From positions 1-62,055 of IMG/VR virus record IMGVR_UViG_3300045996_000553: a stretch of DNA of 62,055 nt. The stretch is one strand, 5' to 3'. The translations under genes and the position numbers were made by a program. Under the pieces are notes generated by a model, which saw only the letters and a program-made list of their open reading frames with translations, was not told where the DNA came from and did not search any database. Positions 21,830 to 28,773 of this stretch are shown piece by piece. The first letter of the stretch is position 1. The number at the start of each line of letters is the position of its first letter. The stretch is from a virus.

Positions 21830-22442
21830 TTCATCTTCCTTTCGTCTGTCGTTCGCCTTAACAACACCATTTTAGCAGGATGAAATAAAGATGGGAACTA
21901 TCATTTCTGATAGTGTTTTCTCGTCTTTAAATCGTCTGTCTTGACGCTTGCTCATAAGCAATCTTGTTTATTGTCTGTCCTTGCCTATGGAACGTCCTGT
22001 AGTAAAGGTGTGAACAGACGTTCATACTCGTTAAAGCCATTAGACGGTGTTAGGCGTGGATTTATACCTATACGCTTGTATCTTGGTAAACGTCCTATGC
22101 TTTCCTCCTTCGTAAACAATAGGTTATAAGCGAAAAACGGGTCTAAATCAGTATGCTAGGTTAGTAAAACCATTTGATAAGCAATAAAGCGTTGCATAAT
22201 AAAGAATGAGTATCGTTAAGCGTATCGTTAGAGGAAAAATGAGGGTATCGTTAGGCGTGGATTAGGCGTGAGCGGTCGCTTCTTGGCAATAGACCCAACC
22301 ATTGGGAAGAGTAAGGGACCGTCTCGCTTGGTAGTAGCATAGGAGTTCAACCCTAACCCAGATCGGGGATAGATATATATTATTCTATCCCCGTAGGGGA
22401 TATAATATATATCTATTCCCCTGGGAAGGGTCCGGGAATTTT
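21830..22442. other. Gene-free region with iteron-like repeats; candidate replication origin
   Basis: No convincing gene on either strand in about 600 bases, which is rare in this compact genome. It holds three copies of GTATCGTTA (22210, 22222, 22245), a 14-bp exact repeat GTTAGGCGTGGATT (22049-22062 and 22250-22263), a further TTAGGCGTG at 22262, and a 57-nt palindrome at 22365-22421. Short repeats plus an AT-rich dyad are typical of phage origins. It could also be a packaging or partition site. Confidence 0.45.
22365..22421. repeat. 57-nt AT-rich palindrome (about 25 bp of stem)
   Basis: The left arm starts GGGGATAGATATATATTA and the right arm ends TAATATATATCTAT plus CCCC. The inner part TATCCCC(gta)GGGGATA is perfect; there is one 3-nt bulge and one single-base bulge. 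It is the strongest dyad in the window. No T run on either side, so a plain terminator is unlikely. Confidence 0.75.
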
Positions 22443-22643
22443 TTATGCTCGGTTGCTTTCCCGAATTTCGTATCTCGAAAAAGTTTTGAGAATTCGCGAT
22501 TGGTTTTCGAGGTGATCTTGGAGTTTTTCCACCGAGGAAAAAGTTTGGGTTCGGGTTCCGAATTCCCCGATTGCATAAAAGCCGGAAAAAACCCGATAGA
22601 CGGTAAAAGATTCGTTTTGAGTTCGGATTACTGCTATTGGCAT
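22443..22643 (-). CDS. Hypothetical protein (66 aa)
   Basis: It starts MPIAVIRTQNESFTVYRVFS behind AAAAGGAG at 7 bases. Beta-rich N-terminus, basic C-terminus. It lies directly beside the 57-nt palindrome. Not recognised. Confidence 0.55.
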   Translation of the reverse strand: MPIAVIRTQNESFTVYRVFSGFYAIGEFGTRTQTFSSVEKLQDHLENQSRILKTFSRYEIRESNRA

Positions 22644-22769
22644 CTCATTCTCCTTTTTGGAATAGGGCTATTTGACCTGAGAATCGTTTCTGTGACGTTT
22701 TAATGGTTTGGGCGGGTGATTTACCGTAGGCCGGAAAAATTTTGTCTCTCCGCCCATTCTTGCGGGAAT

Positions 22770-22922
22770 TCAGGGGAGTTTCGGTTGGAACGAATCGAGT
22801 TCCCCTGCAAAATCTCTTAAGCGAGCAAATAACTCTAAGTCTCTTGCGCTCATTCCGGCCCATAATTTTGTTGCGAGAGGAAACATTTCATAAATCTTTT
22901 CTTGCAAGGGAGTGAACTTCAT
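22770..22922 (-). CDS. Small hypothetical protein (50 aa)
   Basis: MKFTPLQEKIYEMFPLATKL continues with a helix-forming region rich in Leu and Arg (SARDLELFARLRDFAGELD). It follows a 9-bp leader hairpin (22942-22964) and the site AAAGGC. A competing frame (22645-22863) overlaps it, but this frame has the better context. Confidence 0.58.
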   Translation of the reverse strand: MKFTPLQEKIYEMFPLATKLWAGMSARDLELFARLRDFAGELDSFQPKLP

Positions 22923-22941
22923 TTTAGGAATAGCCTTTCTT

Positions 22942-22964
22942 GCCCCTACGTTGACCGTAGGGGC
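22942..22964 (-). promoter_or_regulatory. 9-bp leader hairpin
   Basis: A perfect GCCCCTACG/CGTAGGGGC stem (22942-22950 with 22956-22964) has a 5-nt loop and lies just ahead of the ribosome site of the 50-aa gene. No T run follows. Confidence 0.55.
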
Positions 22965-23026
22965 GATAGAATATGGTTTGGGTGTGATTTGACGTGGAAG
23001 GTTGAAATTTTGCGTGTGTGGCGATT

Positions 23027-23230
23027 TTAGAAGCGTTCCACTTCTAACGATTCTGCCCCGTAACGTTCGGCTAGCAGGTTAAACGTTTTCTCCACTTGTT
23101 TCGCTTCGATATGCGCGGCGGAAGTAATTTCCTCTTCCCATCTCACCCAGGAAGAGTAATTTCCGAATCCTGCGTAATACTTGCCCGTCAGTTTGCGCTT
23201 GATAGCATAAATTCCCGTTGCGTATTGCAT
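23027..23230 (-). CDS. Hypothetical protein (67 aa)
   Basis: It starts MQYATGIYAIKRKLTGKYYA behind GGGCAATG-type context and ends in an acidic helix. Aromatic-rich N-terminal beta segment. Not recognised. Confidence 0.6.
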   Translation of the reverse strand: MQYATGIYAIKRKLTGKYYAGFGNYSSWVRWEEEITSAAHIEAKQVEKTFNLLAERYGAESLEVERF

Positions 23231-23280
23231 TGCATTGCCCTTTCTAAGCGTGAATCAGTGTCATTTGTTGCAATTTCCCG

Positions 23281-23299
23281 CCCCGGAATCGAACCGGGG
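23281..23299 (-). other. tRNA T-arm-like hairpin
   Basis: On the minus strand CCCCGGTTCGATTCCGGGG matches a tRNA TpsiC arm exactly, including GTTCGATTC, just after the stop of the 43-aa gene. No acceptor, D or anticodon arm accompanies it, so it is not a tRNA gene. Confidence 0.5.
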
Positions 23300-23308
23300 A
23301 GAAACCAT

Positions 23309-23440
23309 TCAGGAAGTTTTGATTTTTTTCTTATCGGCCTTGATTTTTTCGATTCGACAGGTTGTGCAAAGGGTTTCACCCACATAACCCACAAACCAAT
23401 TGCATACTTCACATTTCACGATTTTAGGCTCTCTTTCCAT
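23309..23440 (-). CDS. Zinc-ribbon protein (43 aa)
   Basis: A small gene starting MEREPKIVKCEVCNWFVGYV and continuing LCTTCR. The CEVC...CTTC pair should bind zinc, and the Lys-rich tail suggests nucleic acid binding. It has the ribosome site AAAGGGAG and a 7-bp leader hairpin at 23462-23482. Confidence 0.72.
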   Translation of the reverse strand: MEREPKIVKCEVCNWFVGYVGETLCTTCRIEKIKADKKKIKTS

Positions 23441-23461
23441 AATGGTTGCTCCCTTTCATTG

Positions 23462-23482
23462 CCTCGCTAGCTTAAAGCGAGG
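23462..23482 (-). promoter_or_regulatory. 7-bp leader hairpin
   Basis: CCTCGCT/AGCGAGG (23462-23468 with 23476-23482) has a 7-nt loop and ends about 12 bases before the AAAGGGAG site of the zinc-ribbon gene. No T run. Confidence 0.45.
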
Positions 23483-23527
23483 TTACAGGTTTCTTTTACT
23501 AGAGGACGGTAGCGGGTAGCTAGCGTG

Positions 23528-23749
23528 CTACATACGCTTTGCAGGGATTCGATAAATCTCAGTTCCCATTGCCATTTCTCCGGCAAGCATATCGTGAAAG
23601 TCTGCGATATGCTTGTATGCAGCCGATACTCCCTTGGTTTGCTCCTCCCATACGCGCTTTGCTTTGTTCCACGTCACTACTGCCGATGTCTCGTATTGTG
23701 CCTTGACGGGTCTGTAGTTGCTTGCCGCCACATATAGCAGTTTATTCAT
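23528..23749 (-). CDS. Hypothetical protein (73 aa)
   Basis: It starts MNKLLYVAASNYRPVKAQYE behind AAGGAGCAACC and forms a small alpha/beta protein (AAYKHIADFHDMLAGEMAMG). It directly follows the first gene of the leftward early unit. Not recognised. Confidence 0.65.
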   Translation of the reverse strand: MNKLLYVAASNYRPVKAQYETSAVVTWNKAKRVWEEQTKGVSAAYKHIADFHDMLAGEMAMGTEIYRIPAKRM

Positions 23750-23758
23750 GGTTGCTCC

Positions 23759-23932
23759 TTAGAATGAATTGGTGAACCGAGCGAAGTCTGACACCGTTTT
23801 GAACGTGATGCTCTTCCCTGTAGCGCGGAAGGTATAGACTACTTCCCATGTTTTCTCCCCTGCCTCTACCTTGGCGGTAGCTTGATACCAGATTGCGCTT
23901 TCTTTGACCCGGTTGGCTTCGTATGTATTCAT
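23759..23932 (-). CDS. First early leftward gene, hypothetical (57 aa)
   Basis: The gene nearest the leftward early promoter. It starts MNTYEANRVKESAIWYQATA behind GGAAGGA and ends ARFTNSF. Probably a small beta-rich protein. Position suggests immediate-early expression and perhaps a host-directed role, which is inference. Confidence 0.68.
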   Translation of the reverse strand: MNTYEANRVKESAIWYQATAKVEAGEKTWEVVYTFRATGKSITFKTVSDFARFTNSF

Positions 23933-23984
23933 TGGGGTGTCCTTCCTTTATCCTTGGATCGTCTACACTTCGTCTTACACACTT

Positions 23985-24012
23985 ATTATAGCAGGTATTA
24001 TTTTATATGCAA
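23985..24012 (-). promoter_or_regulatory. Main early leftward promoter
   Basis: TTGCAT, a 16-base spacer and an extended TGCTATAAT on the minus strand, about 50 bases ahead of the 57-aa gene. A perfect -10 box and TGC extension make it the strongest leftward promoter seen. Confidence 0.82.
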
Positions 24013-24194
24013 GCCTTTTTGACTATTACTTTTGATAGGGGGGACCCATTTTTTTGTGGGACCATTCTCACAGGTAGTCCGACGCGATTCACCGTTACGA
24101 ATTTTTAAAATTTCCCACCCCTCTTTTACGTCCCTATTTCGTCTTTCCCTAACTTTCCAAAAAAATTTACTACAAAAATAATCAAAATAAAGTC

Positions 24195-24223
24195 TTGACA
24201 TCATCCTAAGAGTGTCCTATACT
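24195..24223 (+). promoter_or_regulatory. Main rightward early promoter
   Basis: TTGACA, 17 bases, TATACT. The same sequence plan (TCTTGACAT...TATACT) recurs at 26505-26533 and 28036-28064. Confidence 0.85.
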
Positions 24224-24285
24224 ATTAATGGTAGTGATTAATGCCCGATCCACTAACAACTCCCATTCACGAAAGGGCAACTCTA

Positions 24286-24816
24286 ATGGCGTTCGAGAGA
24301 TACAATCCGCAAACAAGAGCGACAAGAAAGTATGTCAAAGTCGAAGACGTTCCTCCGTTCCTGTCCATCGCAAAATCGTTGGGGATGTATGTCAATCCTT
24401 CAGCGATCCATCGTTTCGATCTGCACGCCTCCCGTTATGTCGATCTGTTTTACGACCGCTCCACTCAGAAAATCGCCCTTCGGTTTCTCGGGGAACCCAC
24501 CGATACGTCCTCCCGAAAGTTGACCCCGACGGAATCCGCAGTCGGGAACGTCGGGTTTCAGTTCTCCGCTTCAGGATTTCTGAACTTCTATGGCATCCCT
24601 GTGGTGGAAACCAGGAAATACAACCTCACCCTCTCTAATGGTTTGGTTGTGGCGGATTTGAAATCCCCGTTCGTTTCGACGGTTCAAAAACCGGAACCCC
24701 AAACATTGAAGGAAGTTTTTGAGGAAGAGGAATACGTCGCTCCCAAACCTCAGAAGAAAGTCGTCGCTCCGCTACCCTTCCCCTCCGTGTGGGAGCAAAC
24801 CAAAGGAGATTTTTAA
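24286..24816 (+). CDS. Hypothetical protein (176 aa)
   Basis: First gene of the rightward accessory block. ATG 24286 has AAAGGG 8 bases ahead, while the upstream in-frame ATG 24241 lacks a site. It starts MAFERYNPQTRATRKYVKVE, has a beta-rich middle and ends in an acidic, Pro-rich linker (EEEEYVAPKPQKKVVAPLP). Not recognised. Confidence 0.65.
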   Translation: MAFERYNPQTRATRKYVKVEDVPPFLSIAKSLGMYVNPSAIHRFDLHASRYVDLFYDRSTQKIALRFLGEPTDTSSRKLTPTESAVGNVGFQFSASGFLNFYGIPVVETRKYNLTLSNGLVVADLKSPFVSTVQKPEPQTLKEVFEEEEYVAPKPQKKVVAPLPFPSVWEQTKGDF

Positions 24817-24818
24817 CA

Positions 24819-25142
24819 ATGGCTGAGATTATCCTAGCGGGAGAAAAACAAACAGAAAAACCTTCGGTGGATGTGGAACTGAACGTGCTGTCGGTAAAAC
24901 TGGAAAACATCGACAACGAACTTTCGGCTTTAACAGGAGAACTGAATAACGTGCTTCAACCGGAGTTTACTGCAACAACGCTGAGTTCGGGAACTCTTTC
25001 GACAACAGGAGTTATACGTCTGAACGAAACGCCGGTGGTTTCTCAGGACAGCGTTCTGGTATCGAAGGTGAAATCCCTCTCGAAACAAGCGCAGGAGATG
25101 CATGATCGGCTGCATCGGCTGACGGAAAGGCTTCAGGTATGA
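24819..25142 (+). CDS. Coiled-coil hypothetical protein (107 aa)
   Basis: It starts MAEIILAGEKQTEKPSVDVE at ATG 24819 behind AAAGGAG. Helical heptads at about 25-45 and 85-107 (SLSKQAQEMHDRLHRLTERL) flank a Thr/Ser-rich segment. Coupled to the next gene by 4 bases. Unknown function. Confidence 0.65.
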   Translation: MAEIILAGEKQTEKPSVDVELNVLSVKLENIDNELSALTGELNNVLQPEFTATTLSSGTLSTTGVIRLNETPVVSQDSVLVSKVKSLSKQAQEMHDRLHRLTERLQV

Positions 25143-25465
25143 GCGAAAAAACCTGGTTGGAAAAACAAACCAAGAAACCTACGTTGCGAGAGGCGTTGAT
25201 GCAAAACGTCAAGGAGTTGGAGGAAGAACTCGCACAGCAGAAACAGCAGAACGATTTCCTTATGGCTCTCCTGGTTGAGATTTATGAGAACGTAAATATC
25301 ATGGACCTCTACACCAATATATTCACAATGGTTGAAGCCGTGATTTATGAAGGACGACCGGAATGTTTCGGAGGCGGGGAAATCTCTTACAACTTCGCCA
25401 AAGCAAGGTGGCATGAGTTCAAACAAATGGTTCTTGAAGGCAAGAAACCGACAAGAGGAGTCTAA
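25139..25465 (+). CDS. Coiled-coil hypothetical protein (108 aa)
   Basis: Residues about 20-45 (NVKELEEELAQQKQQNDFLM) form a strong coiled coil. Alpha-helical elsewhere. The start overlaps the preceding stop. Unknown. Confidence 0.65.
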   Translation: MSEKTWLEKQTKKPTLREALMQNVKELEEELAQQKQQNDFLMALLVEIYENVNIMDLYTNIFTMVEAVIYEGRPECFGGGEISYNFAKARWHEFKQMVLEGKKPTRGV

Positions 25466-25512
25466 CTAGCGTGATTTACGATTTCGAGGAAGCGAAGGAG
25501 GAAGGAGGAAGG

Positions 25513-25698
25513 ATGAAACAATGTGACTTGTGCAAAGAGAGCGAAAAACTGATTGAGAGATTTAAGGTTACGCTAGAAATGAAAGATGAAGCGAAAGGAG
25601 TTGTTTATAAATCTTTTGAAGATCGTGTTTTTGAAGTTTGTTGGGAATGTAGGGGAAAGATCAAAACGGTGTTTTTACAGAAGGATATGAATAAATGA
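25513..25698 (+). CDS. Zinc-ribbon protein (61 aa)
   Basis: MKQCDLCKESEKLIERFKVT with a later VCWECRGKI gives a CxxC...CxxC zinc ribbon. The start is uncertain: ATG 25513 has GGAGGAAGG close ahead, while an in-frame GTG at 25471 also has AGGAG. Unknown role. Confidence 0.62.
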   Translation: MKQCDLCKESEKLIERFKVTLEMKDEAKGVVYKSFEDRVFEVCWECRGKIKTVFLQKDMNK

Positions 25699-25901
25699 GC
25701 GTCAGACCGGAAGAACAAGCCCTGAAAGAACCGATAGATCAAATCCTTGAAGGGATCGACGCTTTCTCAAAAGCGGTGGATGAACGGATAAAAACAGACC
25801 GTGACTGGAAACCTGCTCACTTGTATGAAATCATGCGGATTCGCAACAAACTTTATGAACTTCAACTACCGCTAAGGAAAGTGAAACGGGAGACGTGGTG
25901 A
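25695..25901 (+). CDS. Hypothetical helical protein (68 aa)
   Basis: It starts MSVRPEEQALKEPIDQILEG and is entirely helical and charged. ATG overlaps the upstream stop by 4 bases. Not recognised. Confidence 0.62.
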   Translation: MSVRPEEQALKEPIDQILEGIDAFSKAVDERIKTDRDWKPAHLYEIMRIRNKLYELQLPLRKVKRETW

Positions 25902-25905
25902 CGAT

Positions 25906-26103
25906 ATGGCTGAAACTTACGCATATAACGAGGAAGGCTTTATGGTGGGCAAGATTTCACAACAGAGCGACGGAACCTATCGAGTGACGGTTATGCCTTT
26001 GGCGGGAGTTTCGACTACGCCTATGCACTCGCGGAAAGTGTATGACACGATAGCGAGTGCGAAGAAAGTTCTGCGGGACCTGGGCGCGAAGGAGTGGGAT
26101 TGA
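25906..26103 (+). CDS. Hypothetical protein (65 aa)
   Basis: Small alpha/beta protein starting MAETYAYNEEGFMVGKISQQ and ending DTIASAKKVLRDLGAKEWD, typical of small phage proteins with a beta sheet and a C-terminal helix. Unknown. Confidence 0.62.
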   Translation: MAETYAYNEEGFMVGKISQQSDGTYRVTVMPLAGVSTTPMHSRKVYDTIASAKKVLRDLGAKEWD

Positions 26104-26105
26104 TA

Positions 26106-26315
26106 ATGGCTGACCGAAACAACATCGCAAAACTTATCGAAGCGTTGCGGGAGAAAGGAGCGAAGGTGGCAATCAACGATTACGATATAACGGTTTATTA
26201 CGAAACGCGATCCATGCAAATAGACGACGGCGTTTCCGCCAATACGGAAGATACGGAAAATTTTGCCGATTTTATAATATTGCGATTATCGAAAGGCAGG
26301 AAATACATTGGCTGA
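26106..26315 (+). CDS. Hypothetical protein (69 aa)
   Basis: It starts MADRNNIAKLIEALREKGAK at ATG 26106, behind AAGGAG. Helix followed by beta strands (KVAINDYDITVYYETR). Unknown. Confidence 0.6.
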   Translation: MADRNNIAKLIEALREKGAKVAINDYDITVYYETRSMQIDDGVSANTEDTENFADFIILRLSKGRKYIG

Positions 26316-26508
26316 ACCGAAGTTCACGCGGGAAGAAATCGAAGAGGAGATAAAACTTCTCGAACAAGAGGATTATGTTAAGGCTCCTGAAATCATCGAA
26401 CAACTCCTGAAAGAAAATGACGAACTGAAAGCGATGTTGAAAGAAGCGAAAGAAGTTATACGGGAAGTGGAAGAGAAACATAACAAGATATATTTAATAT
26501 CGTCTTGA
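26308..26508 (+). CDS. Coiled-coil hypothetical protein (66 aa), TTG start
   Basis: It starts at TTG 26308 inside the previous gene's end, behind GCAGGA. Almost wholly coiled coil (EEIEEEIKLLEQEDYVKAPE, later LLKENDELKAMLKEAKEV). Its last codons overlap the -35 box of the next promoter. Unknown. Confidence 0.58.
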   Translation: MAEPKFTREEIEEEIKLLEQEDYVKAPEIIEQLLKENDELKAMLKEAKEVIREVEEKHNKIYLISS

Positions 26509-26533
26509 TTTTATCTATCAAACGTCTTATACT
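26505..26533 (+). promoter_or_regulatory. Rightward promoter
   Basis: TTGATT, 17 bases, TATACT, followed by GGTAGTGAAAGGAG. It shares the CGTCTTGA...GTCTTATACT plan with 28036-28064. Confidence 0.75.
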
Positions 26534-26553
26534 GGTAGTGAAAGGAGATTTAA

Positions 26554-26781
26554 ATGGTTGAACCACAGGAGGAACAACAACCGGCTTATAAGTTTCCGGT
26601 TAGGGTGAAGATGGTTGTAAGTATCGGGTATCCAACTGCGGAACACGTAGATGTTATTACGATTACCGAAGAAGAGTTAGGTTCCTCAACGCTTGAAGAA
26701 TACTGCGACGATTACGTTGAGCAAATGGCGAGGAATTACGCGGATAACTATTGGCAGGTTTTAGAAGGGGATGAGGAATGA
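26554..26781 (+). CDS. Hypothetical acidic protein (75 aa)
   Basis: It starts MVEPQEEQQPAYKFPVRVKM behind AAAGGAG, 20 bases after a promoter. Beta strands then an acidic helix (EEYCDDYVEQMARNYADN). Unknown. Confidence 0.64.
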   Translation: MVEPQEEQQPAYKFPVRVKMVVSIGYPTAEHVDVITITEEELGSSTLEEYCDDYVEQMARNYADNYWQVLEGDEE

Positions 26782-27062
26782 TTGAACTGACTGAAATTAA
26801 AACCAAGGTAAAACCGGATTTGTATTTGGGCGAGTTGAAGCCGGGGGATATTTTCAAGTTTCACGAAGCAAGTATCTCCGAACCTTTTCATATTTTCTGT
26901 TCTAAAGATGTTGCAACCATAGGCAGAGGAGTTTTTTGGGTGATTTGTTTACAAACAGATCAAGAATCCTACAGTTATTATCTGGCTGTGCCGCCCAATG
27001 AACACAGGAAAGTAACGCGCTATCTCCCTGCAAACGAGTGGCAGGTAAGGGAAGAGGAATAA
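26778..27062 (+). CDS. Hypothetical protein (94 aa)
   Basis: LKPGDIFKFHEASISEPFHI and the later strands read as a small beta barrel, as in some nucleic-acid or ligand-binding folds. Coupled to the previous gene by 4 bases. Unknown. Confidence 0.63.
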   Translation: MIELTEIKTKVKPDLYLGELKPGDIFKFHEASISEPFHIFCSKDVATIGRGVFWVICLQTDQESYSYYLAVPPNEHRKVTRYLPANEWQVREEE

Positions 27063-27063
27063 A

Positions 27064-27351
27064 ATGCCTCTACCTGTTATCAAAGCGAAAGAACCGTTAA
27101 CGCCTGACCTGAAGAAACGGTTGCGAACGTGGATTAGCCGGTGTGAATACGAAGTGCATATTTATGGTAGGTTGACGAAATCCAAACCTTATTTCGATTA
27201 CATAGAATATGTAGGTCCGGCTGCTTTAGTATCCGCCAAGGCTCCTACGGAAGAAATCGCAAAGTTTAGAAGGAGGCAGTTTGAACTTCAACTGTCTTAC
27301 ATTATGCAGGACGCTTCTCGGTTGAAAAGATGGAAAGCGGTGGAGTTGTGA
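27064..27351 (+). CDS. Hypothetical basic protein (95 aa)
   Basis: It starts MPLPVIKAKEPLTPDLKKRL; helical and basic at both ends (QDASRLKRWKAVEL). Unknown. Confidence 0.62.
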   Translation: MPLPVIKAKEPLTPDLKKRLRTWISRCEYEVHIYGRLTKSKPYFDYIEYVGPAALVSAKAPTEEIAKFRRRQFELQLSYIMQDASRLKRWKAVEL

Positions 27352-27485
27352 AGAAACTGAAGCCAAGGCCCGATAACCTGGAAAAAGCGGTAGAAGCCGT
27401 GTGCGCCGATCCTAGACCGCCTACGGAGGCTTTGAAGACGGCTCTATCGGAAGCGAGGAAATCTAGGAAAGGAAAAGAAGGATGA
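27348..27485 (+). CDS. Small hypothetical protein (45 aa), GTG start
   Basis: A frame that starts at GTG 27348, overlapping the upstream stop (GTGA), and ends at TGA overlapping the next ATG. It begins MKKLKPRPDNLEKAVEAVCA and ends with a Lys-rich tail. The tight fit between neighbours is the main support. Confidence 0.6.
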   Translation: MKKLKPRPDNLEKAVEAVCADPRPPTEALKTALSEARKSRKGKEG

Positions 27486-27772
27486 AAAACATTTACTTAT
27501 TAGAAGGACAGGAAGACGATTGGCGAGGCTTAGCTATCGTTGAAGCAAAAAATGAAATAGAAGCTAGCGCGATTGCCGAACAACGGTTGCCCTTGTCGTC
27601 TTTATCTATGTCTTGGACGATACCGTTCAAGATTACGAAACTGATTCCTGAAGACGGTTTTATTTTCAGTTTCGAGAAGTGGAGCGACGAAATAGCGAAG
27701 CTGAACGAGTATGAGGAACGGATTAAATATTTGGAGGAACTGCTTAGTCAATATGAGGCTAACTACCAATGA
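27482..27772 (+). CDS. Hypothetical protein (96 aa)
   Basis: It starts MKNIYLLEGQEDDWRGLAIV and has the 'YLL.....DD..G.aIV.A..E.eA' layout of small phage alpha/beta proteins, with a C-terminal coiled coil (NEYEERIKYLEELLSQYE). Unknown. Confidence 0.63.
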   Translation: MKNIYLLEGQEDDWRGLAIVEAKNEIEASAIAEQRLPLSSLSMSWTIPFKITKLIPEDGFIFSFEKWSDEIAKLNEYEERIKYLEELLSQYEANYQ

Positions 27773-28005
27773 CGTTCAAAGAAGCGGTTATTGAAGTGTT
27801 GAAAGAACTTCCCGGCGATGAAGCCTATGGGTTCAACGTAGTAGAAAGGGTAGCGCAGTTGACTGGGAATCGGCTGAGCATCTATTGGTTTTACATTCAA
27901 ATGGACAATTTGGAGGAGGAAGGTTTGGTAGGACATTACGATATGCCGGGAGGACCGGAACGAAATAGTATGCCGAAACGCTGTTGGTATTTGAGAAACC
28001 AATAA
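27769..28005 (+). CDS. Winged-helix (PadR-like) DNA-binding protein (78 aa)
   Basis: A complete small winged helix: an N-terminal helix, YGFNVVERVAQLTGNRLSIY with the recognition region, then MDNLEEEGLVGHYDM and a beta wing ending KRCWYLRN. The layout resembles PadR/phage wHTH regulators. It is the only clear DNA-binding regulator in the accessory block and could control the promoters at 24195, 26505 or 28036. Confidence 0.62.
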   Translation: MTFKEAVIEVLKELPGDEAYGFNVVERVAQLTGNRLSIYWFYIQMDNLEEEGLVGHYDMPGGPERNSMPKRCWYLRNQ

Positions 28006-28035
28006 TGGCTGTTCCAAGTTTCCCTGCGTAACGTC

Positions 28036-28064
28036 TTGACATTATCTGAAGTTTGTCTTATACT
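28036..28064 (+). promoter_or_regulatory. Rightward promoter
   Basis: TTGACA, 17 bases, TATACT, followed about 20 bases later by GGAGG and a start codon. Confidence 0.82.
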
Positions 28065-28084
28065 GAATGAGGAGGTAAATGAAT

Positions 28085-28495
28085 ATGGCTTTTAAAAAAT
28101 TTGATCGAGATTACCGAGTATGTAAAGCGAATTACTTGAAAACGCCTGTGGCAAGTCTTAACAAAGACGGGTTGATTACTTTATACAATGCGGCTTTGGA
28201 GTTGAAAGACGTTTCACGACTACCTTTTGTCAACTTTTATTTCGATGAATCGGAAAAGAAGTTAGGCATACAACCTATCAAAGTAAAAGAAGAGAATTCA
28301 AACGCTTTGTTTTATAACGGGCGAATGAACAATGCTTATGTAAGCGCAATGGCGATTCTGAATTATTATGAGATTGCGTTTAAAGATATAAAAAACAGAA
28401 AAGTCAGATTGTATTCGGTGGAATACGATGCGGAAAACAAAATGTTTGTTGTGGATTTGAATAAGGAGTTCGTAGATGAAAAAGAAGAATCGTGA
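28085..28495 (+). CDS. Hypothetical protein (136 aa)
   Basis: ATG 28085 is 9 bases after GGAGG; ATG 28079 is too close to it. It starts MAFKKFDRDYRVCKANYLKT. Alpha/beta, with VRLYSVEYDAENKMFVVDLN near the end. First gene behind the promoter at 28036. Unknown. Confidence 0.66.
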   Translation: MAFKKFDRDYRVCKANYLKTPVASLNKDGLITLYNAALELKDVSRLPFVNFYFDESEKKLGIQPIKVKEENSNALFYNGRMNNAYVSAMAILNYYEIAFKDIKNRKVRLYSVEYDAENKMFVVDLNKEFVDEKEES

Positions 28496-28763
28496 GCTGT
28501 TCGCGCAACTGCAAGATGAGAATGAGAAGCTGTTTTTTCAAATCGACGGGTTGAAGTCTGCTGTCAAGAACTCGGATCGTTTGTTGAACGACAAGCAAAC
28601 TCAACTTGAAAGAGCGTGGGAAATCATCAATGGCTATGCGCTTACTCATCATGAGTTTATCAAGCTGAAAGGTGAAGTCACAGCTTTAAAGATACAGCTT
28701 GAAGGCAAGTCGATGGACGATCTTCCTGAATTTGAGTTTGATGAAACGCCGAGCAAGCCGTAA
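28476..28763 (+). CDS. Coiled-coil hypothetical protein (95 aa)
   Basis: It begins MKKKNRELFAQLQDENEKLF and is a near-continuous coiled coil to about residue 75, followed by an acidic tail. Overlaps the preceding gene by 20 bases. Unknown. Confidence 0.62.
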   Translation: MKKKNRELFAQLQDENEKLFFQIDGLKSAVKNSDRLLNDKQTQLERAWEIINGYALTHHEFIKLKGEVTALKIQLEGKSMDDLPEFEFDETPSKP

Positions 28764-28773
28764 GGAGGTAGGG

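Larger units (their letters stand above)
23933..24285. promoter_or_regulatory. Divergent control region between early leftward and rightward units
   Basis: No supported gene in this AT-rich stretch. It contains a promoter on each strand (23985-24012 and 24195-24223) about 180 bases apart, with A/T runs and a repeated GGGACC motif between them. Confidence 0.7.

Noticed and set aside
22645-22863. 72-codon minus-strand frame
   Set aside because: Overlaps the better supported 50-aa gene in another frame, has no good ribosome site and is very basic and low in structure.
23281-23400. tRNA gene
   Set aside because: Only the T arm is present; no paired acceptor stem, D arm or anticodon arm could be drawn, and the upstream bases encode the 43-aa zinc-ribbon protein.
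24030-24075. Terminator at the GGGACC...GTGGGACC stretch in the divergent control region
   Set aside because: The two GGGACC copies are direct, not inverted; only four bases pair across the T run.
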